Numbered from the stretch's first letter, positions 1 through 11,779 are shown. The stretch is 64,000 nucleotides of DNA from Viola odorata (GCA_963691705.1 OY829545.1:31669475-31733474); one strand, 5' to 3'. The notes: generated by a model from the letters alone, not told the origin. Made by a program: numbers and translations.

Positions 1-1229
1 CCTCGCTTTATCCAAGGCTTGGGATAGAGTCTACTTCCTTTCTAACAAAACTGGCTCTAAACAGGTGTTTCCAGCTCCTGAAGAATAATTTGCTTCTCAG
101 CCACGTAATCTACAAAAAGGAATGGAAAACCCATACATTAGCAGTATCATCATCCTAAAAGAGGCCTAAAGGATGATGAATAATATGACATTAAACACTC
201 AAATCAAATCCCCCACACTAACCTATGCTCCCCCCCAAGCATCAAAATAAAACAAAAAAAATAAATTTCAGAGACCCTAGAGTTTCTTTGTTCAACCATG
301 TACCTCACCACTAAAATTACCTAGACACTTCAATCACTAAATCAATGCTAGACTACCAAGGACCGATCAATACCTTAAACATGTCCCATCTAAATGGTTT
401 CAAGACATCTAGCTATGCATCTTAAGCAATAATTGAAGGACAAAACATCATTGCAAACTTGAATATGTATCAGTGCAGTTCCATCAGATTGTGCATTTTA
501 AAACATTTGTGCTTTCTACTATCATTTCTTATTCATGGCAGAATATTTTCAATTTTCATTGACCTTTGACCACTGCCAATTTCTTGCATTATTTTCTTTT
601 GCAAGCAAATTTCAAGCAGCGTTTGTTCTTTTTGGTCTCTCCAACTCCTAGAACTTTCACTTTTGCTTATTTTCTGTTATACTTTTATGACATTTTAGCA
701 CACAAACTTGTACAAACAATCAGATGGCAACTAAGCAAATACTCAAATCAAAGCAGCTATTTTTGTCACCTCAATTATATTTCAAACTCTAAGCTAAATG
801 TACATGAGACCATATGGATAAGAAATGTTCTGAGAGCATCATGTTATGCTCATTCACTCCCTTGGTACTATATAATGGGTTTGGTTAAACAAGTGTCAAG
901 TTGTATTTCTAGTGGTGAACTACACAATTGAAATTGAAAACTGGGGATTGATTTACAAAACAAGACTGACTGTCTACCTAGAAACATATAGAAAAAGAAA
1001 AAAGAAAAATCATGCATACATCAGACTCAAGAAAAATAAATGAAAAACTTGAAAAACTGACTCAAATTGACACAATTAATCAAACAAGCAAACAAAACAA
1101 TCATGCAAAACAATTATTTACACAAACAGTAAACAATCCCAAAAATTCCTCCCCCACACTAGAAGATACTTTGTCCTCAAAGTGTAAGAATGGGAAAAGA
1201 CTTATAATAAAAAAAAAGAAAAAGAAAAA
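1..1229 (-). other. Non-coding 3' tail of the old Athila element
   Basis: No convincing gene is seen. The reading frames here are AT-rich and low in complexity (for example a Lys-rich run around 1200-1245). Read on the minus strand, the stretch has two G-rich motifs resembling polypurine tracts (near 1150 and 195). This matches the long 3' untranslated region behind ORF2 in the intact copy. Confidence 0.5.
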
Positions 1230-3080
1230 GCTTCTCAATGAGCTTTAAGTTTAAAGCATTTGTGTGCCTCTGCTCTTCCAGAAGTTCCTTCAATTGAGCA
1301 CTCTGCTCTTTAAACATCTTCTTTAGCAGGACATTCTACTCCTCCTGTCTCTTCAACATCTCCCTCATCAACCTCATCTCTCTCCCAGACCTGGGTGCCT
1401 TGTCATTCGCTTACACCCCTGCTTGGTCTGGGATATAGTCATTCTGTTGTGGTTGGGCATTTGATGTATTGGCAGCATCTCCAGCCTCTTCGTCAATTGC
1501 GAATCTGTAAATTCCTCCATGTTTAGCTCCAAATATATGCTCAACAACTGGGTGAAACCTATATTGCTGCACACTACACCATTCTCCAAGTGAAAATAAC
1601 CCATTACGTTTAAAGATTTTAAGTCAAGGATTTTCAAATCAGCAGACTTAAACAAAGAACAATTAGCAATGTCTAAACCCCGATGAGTCACAACAAAAGA
1701 GGTTATAAAAGATCCCATAGGCAGATTGGACTTGACTGTTTTGACTTGGTTACAAAACCAGTAGCCTAAATTTAGTTTATGCTTGTTCATCATGCACCAC
1801 AAGATGAACAATTCCTGTGTAGAAATCAAACTAGATATACCTGTTTTTCCAGAAAATGTAATTGCTAGAAACCTATGCAAAATTCTAAGAGACAAGTTTG
1901 CAATGGCATGGGCCTTTGCCTGGTTGTCATCAAAAATGGTAGAGGGGTTCTTAGTCAATTGTTTCCAAGCATCATTTTTATCAAAAATAAGAAATTCAGG
2001 GTATTCAGTTAGGCAATTTAAATACTAGTCAGAATTTAGTTCCTCTTCAATCACAAAACCTATCATCACATTGAACTCATCCAAACTAAAATGGGAGTAT
2101 TCATTCATTAGCCTAAAATTAACCTCTTTAGCATCTAATGATTTCTTCTTCTTAGACCCTAACCAAAATGATAAATAAAATTCTAATGTCAGTTCCAAAA
2201 AGCATAGGTACTTAGGGAAAAATAATGGCTCCCATCCTATGTTTTGAATGAATTCTGTGAGGGGATCTAGGATATCTAAATCCTAAAGTAGATTGTAATC
2301 AAATTGGGCACAGGCAGTACCATTGCATTGGTATTTAATAGCTAATTTCTCAATAGATTTCATATCATCAAAGCGTAACCAGCCTTTGAGGTTTTCAAAG
2401 GCTGGTTTTACCTATTTTTGCGCCCTGCCTCCCTTTGTCCTTGCCTTGGTTCTCACGTGCCCAGCTTGCTCTAGTGTCATTGCAGGTGGTTGTGGTGGAA
2501 GCCCAGGGGTTTGTGCTTTTCCAAATGGTATGTGGACATTTTTCTTGTCTTCCCTGGTCATGGCCATATTGGCCCTGGTCTTGACCTTTTTCTGCTTGGC
2601 CTGACTAGCAACTGCCTCCTCTGTCTCTGCCCCAGGCATGGTGGATGACTTATCTTGCACCTCCTCAGCTGGTGCTTTCCGTTTGTCCCCCACACTAGCC
2701 TGTTGCTTCCCCATATCCACCTTCCGTTTTCCCTTCCTCAGTTGAGAAAGAGGCACTTCGTCTGGTTCTTCCTCTGATTCTGCTGGTAACTCAATTGGAA
2801 TTGTCTTAAAGGTTGGGTCGGAAGCGGTCTCTTCACCAGAGCTGGTTGATGACTGCTTGGAAGGCTCTAGTGAAGCTGGTGTGGGATCGGTGATAACCTC
2901 TTTAGCAACTAGTGGCATCACCCCTTCGACTTCTCCCTTCCCCAGATCTGATACTTCTGAAAGTTGGGGTTCTGGTACCCCCTCTTCCTCTTGCTCAATA
3001 TCCACCTATGGAGCCTCGACGACCACAATAGCTGTAGGCGGTGGCGGTGATGGTTCCACTAATGACACTGAGGGGGCATG
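1230..3080 (-). pseudogene. Athila ORF2 (env-position protein), decayed
   Basis: One minus-strand frame runs from the junction at 3080 to about 1374 and aligns by eye with the ORF2 of the intact Athila at 21437-23674. It has an acidic, Pro/Ser/Lys-rich N-terminal half, then a globular half (motifs LDEFNVMIGFV, ILHRFLAI, ELFILWCM, LNLGYW match LNDFNVYLGFV, ILQRFLSI, ELFFLWAM, VNLGYW). The frame is interrupted by TAG at 3006-3008, 2412-2414, 2283-2285 and 2025-2027. Past a frame change near 1374 a C-terminal helical segment continues to about 1230, with another TAG at 1336-1338. The N-terminus is cut by the LTR at 3081. The family corresponds to what databases call putative plant transposon protein; its function is unknown. 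Confidence 0.75.
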
Positions 3081-4327
3081 TGATATGATCCTAGCCCTAG
3101 CACACGCACAACGCGCACTTAGCGCATACCGAGGACCGTACCGAGGGCTTAGTGGACCAGCGCATCGAGCCAAAAATTCCAAGGAGCATTGAGGGAGGCT
3201 TGCAAAACCTCATCGAGTGGAGACAACGCCCGTCGCATGGACAACACAAACCCTAGAGCTTGTAGCGCGCGCGACACACGCCAACGCGCCTACGCGAGTG
3301 CATGCGATGACCAGCTGAGCTAACCCATTGAAGAGAGGCTTCAAACAACATTCCAAAGTAAATATAAGATAGAAGGATGTCTTAGGAGAGTCGTGGGCAA
3401 GTTCGGGCCCAATCGCACGAGTGGATTACAAGAACGCCCAAGTCGATCTTGTTGTGCGCAAGAAGGGTGCGCACAAGGTCCGTAAGCGCATACGGGGGAA
3501 TCTAGTCAGAGCTATACAAGTCAGAATCATAAGATCGACCATGTTTATGAAACTCAAGATGTTAGCAAGATTGTGACCAAGTTTCAGCTCAAACACATGA
3601 GCTGTTTGGATGTTATGACTAGAGACATTTTCGTTGACAGCAGTCCTACGCAGACTAGGACTCTCGACGCTTCAGAAGTTTGTTCGATCCAGTTCGGACC
3701 AGAGAGGCCTGGACTAGGGAAAGAGACGTCTTCCTGAAGGTTTGAGATGTTAGCTTTCGTTTGGGATAGGTTTCAGCGCAATTGGACGAGCGGATCGAAA
3801 GTTAGCATAGGTCGACATTATGGTGCGCAAAGTGTGCGCAAGGAGTTAAGCGACTTGAGGATTCGGCCCAAACCTTGGCCCAAGGATGCGGAAATGTCTT
3901 GGAACTTCTGGAATGTATTTAATTATATTTTTATTTAGTTTAATTAACTTATTAGAGTTGTTTCTTAGATAGAACTCCTACTTCTATTAGAATTAGAATT
4001 TATAGTTATAGTCTAAGTAGGATTTGCGCAAGCCTATATAAAGGAGCGCTTGTATACATTGTAAATGACCCCTGATTTTGATAATTGAATACAAAGAGTA
4101 TTTCTCAAAATTTTCTTGCGAGAGCCTTGTCTTTAATTGAGTCCGAACACTCGATTAAAATCACAAGTAAAACTCGAAAGTTCACCCCCTTTTGAATCGT
4201 TTCAACTAGGTTGCTTCTCCCAGGTGTGAGTTGAGGTCTAAGTTCGTCAAGTAAGAGTTATCTATTTCCGCATTGAACGAGATCAGGAAATTACTCGTTA
4301 CGGACCTAGGCAACTAGGATCGTATTA
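3081..4327 (+). repeat. 5' LTR of the gypsy-like element
   Basis: The ends form an unusually long imperfect inverted repeat: TGATATGATCCTAG at 3081-3094 and CTAGGATCGTATTA at 4314-4327 (12 of 14 positions pair). A TATA box lies at 4035-4042. A PBS-like sequence follows directly. The length of 1247 bp is ordinary for plant gypsy LTRs. No second copy is in the window to prove the borders. Confidence 0.6.
4035..4042 (+). promoter_or_regulatory. LTR TATA box
   Basis: TATATAAA in the context GCC-TATATAAA-GGAGC, inside the LTR about 290 bp before its 3' end, as expected for the U3/R border. Confidence 0.6.
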
Positions 4328-4345
4328 GTTGGTAGCGGAGCAAAG
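4328..4345 (+). other. Primer-binding site, divergent initiator-Met type
   Basis: GTTGGTAGCGGAGC follows the LTR end. TGGTAGCGGAGC matches the common plant PBS TGGTATCAGAGC at 10 of 12 positions. The assignment to initiator tRNA-Met is tentative. Confidence 0.4.
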
Positions 4346-5155
4346 GCGTTCAAGTTTGGTATCTATCCTTACAAAAAAAAAATCTATCTTTTCATTTTCA
4401 AGTTTTCTTTGTTGAGATTGGTTTTCTTCTATCCCGTTCTATAACCAATCTCCTTGTGTGCTTTGTTAGTTTGTTTTATGTCTTGAGTCGAGATAAGTCC
4501 AAGCTCTTGTGTGTGTTTTGTCAAGCAAATCATTGTGTGATTTGTTGAGTCGTTTATTATTTAGTTTCTGTCCACAAAAGAGTCAAAAAAACCAAAAAGA
4601 GTCTTTTATTTATTTGTTATTTAGTTTCATTCAAAGAGTCACAAAAGAGTGAAAAAAAAATCAAAACAGAACAAAAAATAAAATACAAAATACTACAGAG
4701 TTTTGTGATGCTACTGCAAAAAGAATTACTCAATTTGGTGGTCGGATTTAAAAGTTGTGGGCTTTACAAGTTCAAAACCCTAAAATGCACACACACATCA
4801 ATTCACAAATTTGCGATTTACTTCAGTCTTTTCTAGTCCTTTTGAGCTTTCTTTGATTCTGCCTATATAAAATCTATTCTATTCCAACCCAATAATTATT
4901 TAGTTGATTCCTCTTTGCAACTAAACTTCTTGTTGAGCATAAAAAATTATTTTGAAGCTAGTTGTCTTTGAGAGTCTTATTGGAAGCCTTTCCTTAAAAT
5001 TCTCGAACTGTCTATAATGGTTTGAGTGCAGGAACAATTGAAGGAATACTTGAGTAATTTTGAGAGTTTAACAGAGAGTTAAACACTAGAGCAAAACACG
5101 TGAGGGAGTGCTAGGTTAGTTCAACTTTATGCCATTTTGTTGTCTTTGTGATTTC
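4346..5155 (+). other. Leader region of the gypsy-like element
   Basis: AT-rich leader without a supported gene. A short tandem duplication near 4560-4660 repeats TTTATTTAGTTTC and AGAGTC(A/T)AAAA elements. The stretch ends in a pyrimidine-rich run and TTTCAG at 5152-5157, which would fit a 3' splice site just before the gag-like frame. Confidence 0.35.
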
Positions 5156-5575
5156 AGGATATCGGGAGCGTCCGATGGGAGTTCCGCGAGCCTTACTAGT
5201 GAGGGAGTCATACGGCTTCTTCACAGCCTTAGCGATAAATTGGATTCCTTGGACGCATGGAGAAATGAGGTGTAAGGCAAGAAAGAAGAAGTGCCTAACG
5301 TGCGTTTTACTCAAACCCTAAATTCGAGTAACGCTAGACATGTCTATAATATTCCAAAGCCTGAAGGAGAAGGCGAAGGCGTGTTTGGGGACACGACCGA
5401 GGGATATGTAGGTGGAGGAGAGGAGAACATGAGATTCGTGACTGGTCCTATTGGAGGCAGTGAGGTTCATCAACGCGCACCATCACGCGAACCTTCTATC
5501 CATAGTGCACGGGCCGAGCGAGCTGCACCTAATGTGCGCGGTATGAGAACAGAGTTGTTGCTACCCGAATTTTGA
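5156..5575 (+). pseudogene. Possible gag N-terminal fragment
   Basis: An open frame starts at a splice-acceptor-like site and runs to a stop ending at 5575, broken once by TAA at 5273-5275. Predicted features are a short helical stretch (LLHSLSDKLDSLDAW) and a Gly/Glu-rich linker. The position after LTR, PBS and leader suggests the beginning of gag, but no gag core or zinc knuckle is present. It could be a non-coding leader. No homologue recognised. Confidence 0.3.
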
Positions 5576-5999
5576 CTTACATCACAACTTTTTCCGTTCT
5601 ATTACATGCCACCTTAATAGCCCGTTTACGTCAAATTTCAATCGATTTTTTATCATGGACTATTTGTTTTAATATTTCACGTCATGTCATGTCTTTTGAA
5701 GTTTTCGTATTTTTTCTTGTATTTTTGACTAAACCATATTTTTTGGTTTTTCGTCGACGCGTTTACGTATTTTTATGTTTACCGCATTTAATAGCTCGTC
5801 TAGGTCAAATTTCTGCCAATTCTTGGTCCTAGGCTAGTTTGTTTAATATTCCGTGTCATTTCGTGGCTTCTCATTTTTTCGTACTTTCGGCTGTCTTTTC
5901 GCTCGAACTTCTCTCGGTCCCGAGTAAGTTTCCTCGGACCGTGGTTCGAACGCGTTATTTCTTTAATTGATAATTACGTACTATTTTTCTCTTTCACGC
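5576..5999. other. Unassigned AT-rich stretch with a diverged internal duplication
   Basis: Segments around 5608-5735 and 5780-5890 are diverged copies about 172 bp apart, both with a TTAATAGC(C/T)CGT core, GTCAAATTTC and a later TTTGTTTAATATT. The stretch ends at the LTR of the next element (6000). It may be the tail of an unrecognised LTR; nothing coding is supported. Confidence 0.35.
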
Positions 6000-8769
6000 T
6001 GTCGCACCCCCTTTTACATCGAAAGACGAGTTTAAGGTTCGGGACGGATGCTAAGCATAAATGGATGCTTCGCATAATGCAATGAAGTCGCCACCCTATT
6101 TTCTAAGGTTTAGGGAACCTAATCGTCATGGCATAAAAAGTAAAAACTAAGGCACATGTGGTCTAAACCTAAGAACGAAGGTTCGAGGTTGTATTATGGA
6201 CTCGAGAAGGTGTTAGGCACCCGAGTCACATCCTTAAAAAGGTTACCGGTTAAAAGGTGTTTGGAAAATATTTTTGACATGAAAACGAGTAAGTAACCGG
6301 AAAGTGTCGTCCGATCCCGCGCACGGAAACGCGCCACTTTTTAATCATTTACGGAATAAATGATCGCAAAGTGTCAACCAAAATCCTGTTACGAAGATTG
6401 GGCCACCTTCCAGTTGTCCATGGGCCCTCAGAGGTATTCATCGCTTTATTATTTTGTTATTTCCGATTGGGACTTTCGGGACTGATTAATCATTTCTGGT
6501 TTTTTTTACTAAAGCGAGAGCCCTCTTTTATCATCATCGGGCCATGCATGATTAATTAATTACTACGTGATCCTATCATAGATAAAACTAACATCGTACA
6601 ATTTTAATGAATGCAAATAACCGTGTGGGATCGAAGCCACCATGCTCATATATCAATGCAAAACAATTAATTTCATGGCATAAAAGCGAGTGATTCAAAC
6701 AAGTAAGCATGTGCGTAGATTTTATCATACATACGAATATGATATGAGATTTTTAACATTTCTATATAACATGCATATAAGTAATATTTGCGGAAAACAT
6801 TGAATAAATAAAAGAGGCTAGAAAGCGTACTTGCGTTGCGTGACCTTGATCTACCTTACAAAACGAAAGTATTAGCGATGGTTCGAAAATAAATAAATAA
6901 TAAAGAGTGCATGCAACATTTATTTAATTTGACGAGTAAATAATTAAGTAAACAGATAAACAAATAAGCAATTTTTTTCATGGCAAACAAATAAACAATT
7001 AACTAGACATGGGAAACGGGTAAACAATTAATTAGACATGGCAAACAAGTAATCAATTAAATTCATTTATTGCATATGAACAATTTATAACAATTTAAAC
7101 ATGGCATAACTAATAATCAATTTATTTATAACATGCAAGCATACTAGAAATTTTACGATAATTTAATCATGGCATGAATAGTCGTTATCATGTGAGCATA
7201 CGAATAACTCGAAAATAATTAAACAATTTATAAACATGCAAAAATTATACGAAAATTAAATACAAAAGTTTACGGAAATTTAATCATACGCATACGAAAT
7301 TCTTGTACGAAAATTAAATGGGTCGGGCTCACTATTTGATCAAAACAGTGGCTGGGCTTGGGATGAAATCAAGCCCATCCCTTATTTAAAAAACCAAGAT
7401 GGGCTTGTGATAAAATCAAGCCCATCACCTTTCCTTTCTTTCTTTCCCGCCTACACTCCTTCTTCTTCTTTTCTTTCTTCTTCCATCAACCCAACAGTAG
7501 CAATTTAAGCATGAAAATTAAAATATGATTTTATACTCCCAAAACTGACTTAATCAACACAACAACATGCTAGCAGATCATTCCCACGAAAACAGCAAGA
7601 AATTTTAAACAAAACAGTGGCAATTTTTTATGAGTGAAAAACAAGCTATTTAACATGCATATATGACTATTAATTAGTCAAGACCTCAAACAATCAAATT
7701 GAGGCAAGGGAAATGAAATTGACATGAAAACTAAGCATGTGAGGCAAATTTTAGCAATTTATTCATGCATTATAATCAAAAACGAAAATTAAAGAGAGTT
7801 TAGAAAGAGAAAGCTTGATAAAAACTCACTTTGATTGCTTCCTTCTGCTGGATTGATGTTGATAATGAGAGGGTGCGTCAACCCGTGCCTTTCTAGAGTG
7901 GTAAATAGCTAGGTATTTATAGGGGTAGAATGTGTGAGGAGCAAGTCGAGTGACGCGACCCTCTTTTGATTTGTGCGGCTGGAATCGAACGGGAAGCACA
8001 TGGTAGGGCGACGTGGCGTTCCAGAAGCAGTGACAAGGCTCGATGACGAGGCTCCCTTCTAGAAGCCATGACGAGGTTGGTTCTCGAAGCCATGACGGGG
8101 CTTCGATTTGGAGAAGAAATGCTTGCTGGAGAAGAAAGGAAAATGGATGGTTTGGTTTTAAATCTGCGACCGTTGGATGGTTGACTAAGGGAGAGTCAAC
8201 CAATCCAATGGCCTAGATTAAAAGGAAGGCAAAAAAATTTATTTAATTAATTGTGGGCTCGATCTATTTGTTGCGATGAAATTGACGAGAAATTTGAACG
8301 AAGGCCACTACGTTAATCAGAAAAATATGTCGATCAAGATGATAAAATGTGAGCTCAACTCTCTAAACGCATTTATTTTGATAAAGTGTCAAAAATGTTC
8401 GTTCGAGACTTAAAAGAGTTTTTACCAAACCGAATATAAATCCGAATGAAGATGACCAAAATGTGCAGAAAAATATAAGGAACGAGATGATGCGAACAAA
8501 AATTCAAACTCAACTCTCTAAACGCATTTATTTTGACAAAGTGTTGACAAAACTCGTTCGGGACCTAATGAGACTAAAAAAGTGAAAAACCCAAAATGAT
8601 AGATAAAAATGAAAGAATACGAAAGGACTCGAGCTTGGCCGAGAGATCATTAACGGTTAGTGAAAAAAAGTGAAAATAAAGCGACTATAGTTGATTAAGC
8701 ACGTTAAAATGTGGGTACGCTATTTTCCAGGTGATTGAACGTGCTAGCATCAAAATTCGGGTATCAACA
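6000..8769 (-). repeat. 3' LTR of the Tat/Ogre-type LARD
   Basis: On the plus strand the LTR begins TGTCGCACCCC and ends GGGTATCAACA, giving TG...CA ends on both strands. It is 2770 bp long and matches the right copy with several percent divergence. The TATA box on the minus strand is at 7914-7921. The small open frame at 7826-8203 lies in U3/R and has no recognisable product. Confidence 0.88.
7914..7921 (-). promoter_or_regulatory. LTR TATA box
   Basis: TATAAATA on the minus strand (plus: TATTTATA), conserved in the other LTR at 48955-48962. Confidence 0.6.
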
Positions 8770-8786
8770 GTTGCCCCCTCTTTACT
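8770..8786 (-). other. Polypurine tract
   Basis: On the minus strand AGTAAAGAGGGGGCAAC lies directly before the LTR start TGTTGATACCC. This fixes the element's minus orientation. Confidence 0.8.
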
Positions 8787-8869
8787 GTCTGATAAAAAAT
8801 ACAGTGTAACTGAAATTTTTGATAAGCAGTAAAGACGGTTGCCTCAAGTTTTTACCAAGCTTTGAACAC

Positions 8870-10370
8870 ATCCTAAAGCGTAAAAATAGAGTCGCTCAAG
8901 GAGGAGTATTTAGTTTAGGCAGAAAAGTAGTCGCTCAAGGAGGAGTATTTGATTTTGCTGAAAAGTAGTCGATGCAGAAAAGTAGTCGCTCAAGGAGGAG
9001 ATAATAATTATGCAGAAAAGTAGTCGCTTAAGGAGGAGATAATGATTATGCAGAAAAGTTGTCACTCAAGGAGGAGATAATAATTATGCAGAAAAGTAGT
9101 CACTAAAGGAGGAGATTATGCAGAAAAGTACTCGCTCAAGGAGGGGATTATGCAGAAACGTAGTCGCTCAAGGAGGAGATTAATGCCGAAAAGTAGTTGC
9201 TCAAGGAGGAGATTATGCAGAAAAGTAGTCGCTCAAGGAGGAGAAAATGCCGAAAAGTAGTCGCTCAAGGAGGAGATTATGCAGAAAAGTAGTCGCTCAA
9301 GGAGGAGATTATGCAGAAAACTTTTTCAAGCAAATGTACATTCACCAATTAAATAAAATATTTTTTTATTATTTATAAATTATAAAAATATTATATTATT
9401 ATAATTATAAAACAATTAAAATATTCTCTATCTATATGTATGCAAATGCAAAAATATTGATTCCGATATTTGGAATATTTTGGAATTAAAAAAAAGGATC
9501 GCTCAAGGAGGAGATTAATGCAGAAAAGTAGTCGCTCAAGGAGGAGATAATGCAGAAAAGTAGTCACTCAAGGAGGAGATTATGCAGAAAAGTAGTCGCT
9601 CAAGGAGGAGATTAATGCAGAAAAGTAGTCGCTCAAGGAGGAGATTATGCCGAAAAGTAGTGGCTCAAGGAGGAAATAATGCAGAAAAGTAGTCGCTCAA
9701 GGAGGAGATAATGCAGAAAAGTAGTCGCTCAAGGAGGAGATTATGCAGAAAAGTAGTCACTCAAGGACAGAAAAGTAGTCGCTCATGGAGGAGATTATGC
9801 AGAAAACTTTTTCAAGCAAATGTACATTCACCAATTAAATAAAATATTTTTTTATTATTTATAAATTATAAAAATATTATATTATTATAATTATAAAACA
9901 ATTAAAATATTCTCTATCTATATGTATGCAAATGCAAAAATATTGATTACGATATTTGGAATATTTTGGAATTAAAAAAAAGGATCGCTCAAGGAGGAGA
10001 TTAATGCAGAAAAGTAGTCGCTCAAGGAGGAGATAGTGCAGAAAAGTAGTCACTCAAGGAGGAGATTATGCAGAAAAGTAGTCGCTCAAGGAGGAGATTA
10101 TGTAGAAAAGTAGTTGCTCAAGGAGGAGATAATGCAGAAAAGTAGTCGCTCAAGGAGAAGATTATGCAGAAAAGTAGTCGCTGAAGGAGGAGATAATGCA
10201 GAAAAGTAGTCGCTCAAGGAGGAGATTATGTAGAAAAGTAGTCCCTGAAGGAGGAGATAATGCAGAAAAGTAGTCGCTCAAGGAGGAGATTATGCAGAAA
10301 ATAGTCGCTTAAGGAGGAGATTATGCAGAAAAGTAGTCGCTGAAGGAGGAGATTATGCTAAAACTTTAAA
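8870..10370. repeat. GA-rich ~32-bp minisatellite with two AT-rich inserts
   Basis: Roughly forty direct units share GTAGTCGCTCAAGGAGGAG plus a variable (T/A)ATGCAGAAAA part. Two nearly identical AT-rich blocks (about 9313-9498 and 9799-9984) interrupt the array. Their offset of 486 bp, with flanking units included, shows a higher-order duplication. The array sits next to the polypurine tract, in the 3' untranslated region of the minus-strand element. No spacers of CRISPR type are present. Confidence 0.9.
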
Positions 10371-10399
10371 TGATATAAAGGGAAAGCGGGTCTTACCTC

Positions 10400-10975
10400 A
10401 GACTTACCTTGTGAACTGAAATGGAGGGTGGTTTGAAACCACCACATGAACTGAGTTGGAGGGTGGTCGAAAGCCACCGCATTTGAGAGATGGGTGAGTG
10501 GTTGAAAGCCACCGCATTTGACGGAGATGTGAATTCAGATCCGAACGGGGACACCGCAAAATTCAGATGTTTGGGCATTTGAAGAAGATAGTCACCTCGG
10601 ACTTTTGAGGAAGATATTCACCTCGGACCTTTGAGGAAGATAGTCACCTCGGACTTTTGAGGAAGAGAGTCACCTTGGACCTTTGAGGAATGGTAACGTA
10701 CTCCCTTCGAGGTTGATTAGATTTTGACGAAAATCCAAGATGAGGGCATTACAATGATTTCTTCAATGAAAACCTAATGGTAAGGGATTTATAACGATGT
10801 CGTCATCGAAAACCCAATGGCATGAGATTTCATTGGAGCATATCTGTATCCTGCAAATTGAAAGGAAGCAAACACAAAGCAGCAACAGATAGAAAAAGGA
10901 GAGAGCAATTGATAATGTGAGAAATATCTTGTATTCTGCCAACATTTAAACCTCGGCTTGCCCCTAAGTCTCTGA
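10400..10975. repeat. Internal repeat block, copy 1
   Basis: This block resembles 42000-42650. Both have GGGGACACCG...AAATTCAGA units, a GATTTTGACRAAAATCCAAG / GGGCATTACAA segment, and an end reading CGGCTTGCCCC(T/C)AAGT. Inside it, 10415-10520 holds three units with GGTGG...CCACCGCAT, related to the 34-bp array at 42842-44095. Confidence 0.7.
10575..10690. repeat. Short ~28-bp tandem repeat
   Basis: Four units of the type GAGGAAGATAGTCACCTCGG follow each other with small changes. Confidence 0.8.
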
Positions 10976-11165
10976 AAATGACCTCTTTGTTTTAAGAGAA
11001 AATCAAATCAAGTATTCTTTGAAAAAATGTTCGTTCAGTATTCGTTATATGAACATGATTGATACAAGTCTAGATAACGTTTGTGTCTTGTTTAGGAAAT
11101 AACGACCTCAAGAACAGGACTTTCCCTTGACATGTAAACATAAGCAATTCTCACTAGATATTAGT
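10976..11165. other. LARD interior flanking the Tat insertion; TSD TTAGT at 11161-11165
   Basis: Unremarkable AT-rich sequence. The last five bases, TTAGT, recur at 40410-40414 and mark the insertion site. Confidence 0.7.
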
Positions 11166-11694
11166 TGATAACAATTGGAATGCTCCTGACGGCAACATTG
11201 GGGATACGGCATCTATCCTGGACAAGTTTCTATACGCTTCCCTGAAATGCCAACCTATCGCCTGGGCCAGCGGAAATTTCCTAGGATGGTCGACTTCAGC
11301 GGGGGGGGGGATCTCATGCGTCTTTACACGCACGGCGTCATCCCATCCTAGGAGACTGGAGAAGATATCACCCTGGATAGGCCTTACTCGATTATCGCCC
11401 ACGATGACGTACCTGATATCGCTCGAAGCGATATCTTCAAACGGTGTCTACCCCTATCGTTGTCAGGTATCGCTAATTTCGGTCTATAAATACTCCCACC
11501 TTACCAAGCAGAAAGGAGGATTGAGATCATCTTGGAGAAACTCTACTACTTTGAAAACTTGAACTGACTTAAGCATCGGAGTGTCTACGCCGGAGTCCCC
11601 CTCCGGCGCTTTGCAGGTACCTCCGACGTCGACCGCCTCCCGTACGACCACCGGTGGCTGCCGTTCCGCTCAGAAGAGGTCTCGGATCTTATCA
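11166..11694 (+). repeat. 5' LTR of the Tat element
   Basis: Starts TGATAACAATTGG and ends CGGATCTTATCA, so the ends form a 6-bp inverted repeat TGATAA/TTATCA. The 529-bp LTR has a G12 run near 11299-11310, a palindrome at 11415-11435 and a TATA box at 11484. It matches 39872-40409. Confidence 0.95.
11484..11492 (+). promoter_or_regulatory. LTR TATA box
   Basis: CTATAAATA, repeated in the 3' LTR at 40199-40207. Confidence 0.65.
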
Positions 11695-11696
11695 AA

Positions 11697-11714
11697 TGGT
11701 GCTTTCATTGAGAG
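11697..11714 (+). other. Primer-binding site
   Basis: TGGTGCTTTCATTGAGAG begins two bases after the LTR. I recognise this as a common plant gypsy PBS form but cannot name the tRNA with confidence. Confidence 0.65.
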
Positions 11715-11779
11715 CCTTGGTGTATTAAGTGAGCGTCCTTAATAGCCAAGCTCTATTCGGTCGGGAGAGTGGAACGGTT

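Larger units (their letters stand above)
1..3080 (-). mobile_element. Athila-type retrotransposon, 3' part (old, truncated)
   Basis: The minus strand carries an Athila-type ORF2 (about 3080 down to 1230) followed by a non-coding tail to position 1. The tail holds the G-rich motif AGTGTGGGGGA near 1150 and 195 (a further copy lies inside the ORF near 2690). The near-1150 copy sits just after a TTGAGGACAA motif, as it does in the intact Athila at 23785-23822. The 5' side is cut at 3080, where another LTR begins. The 3' LTR would lie left of the window. Lineage is inferred from ORF2 similarity and the shared motif. Confidence 0.75.
3081..5575 (+). mobile_element. Ty3/gypsy-like element, 5' end only
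   Basis: A complete 5' LTR (3081-4327) is followed by a PBS-like site, about 0.8 kb of leader and a gag-like beginning. The element is inserted into the minus-strand Athila ORF2 at 3080/3081; the 5 bases before it are GCATG. The rest, including the 3' LTR and second TSD copy, is not in the window, so the element is truncated or continues beyond the other insertions. Lineage cannot be fixed because no pol is present. Confidence 0.6.

Noticed and set aside
8870..10370. CRISPR-like array
   Set aside because: Units are contiguous direct repeats without unique spacers, in a plant retroelement; it is a minisatellite.
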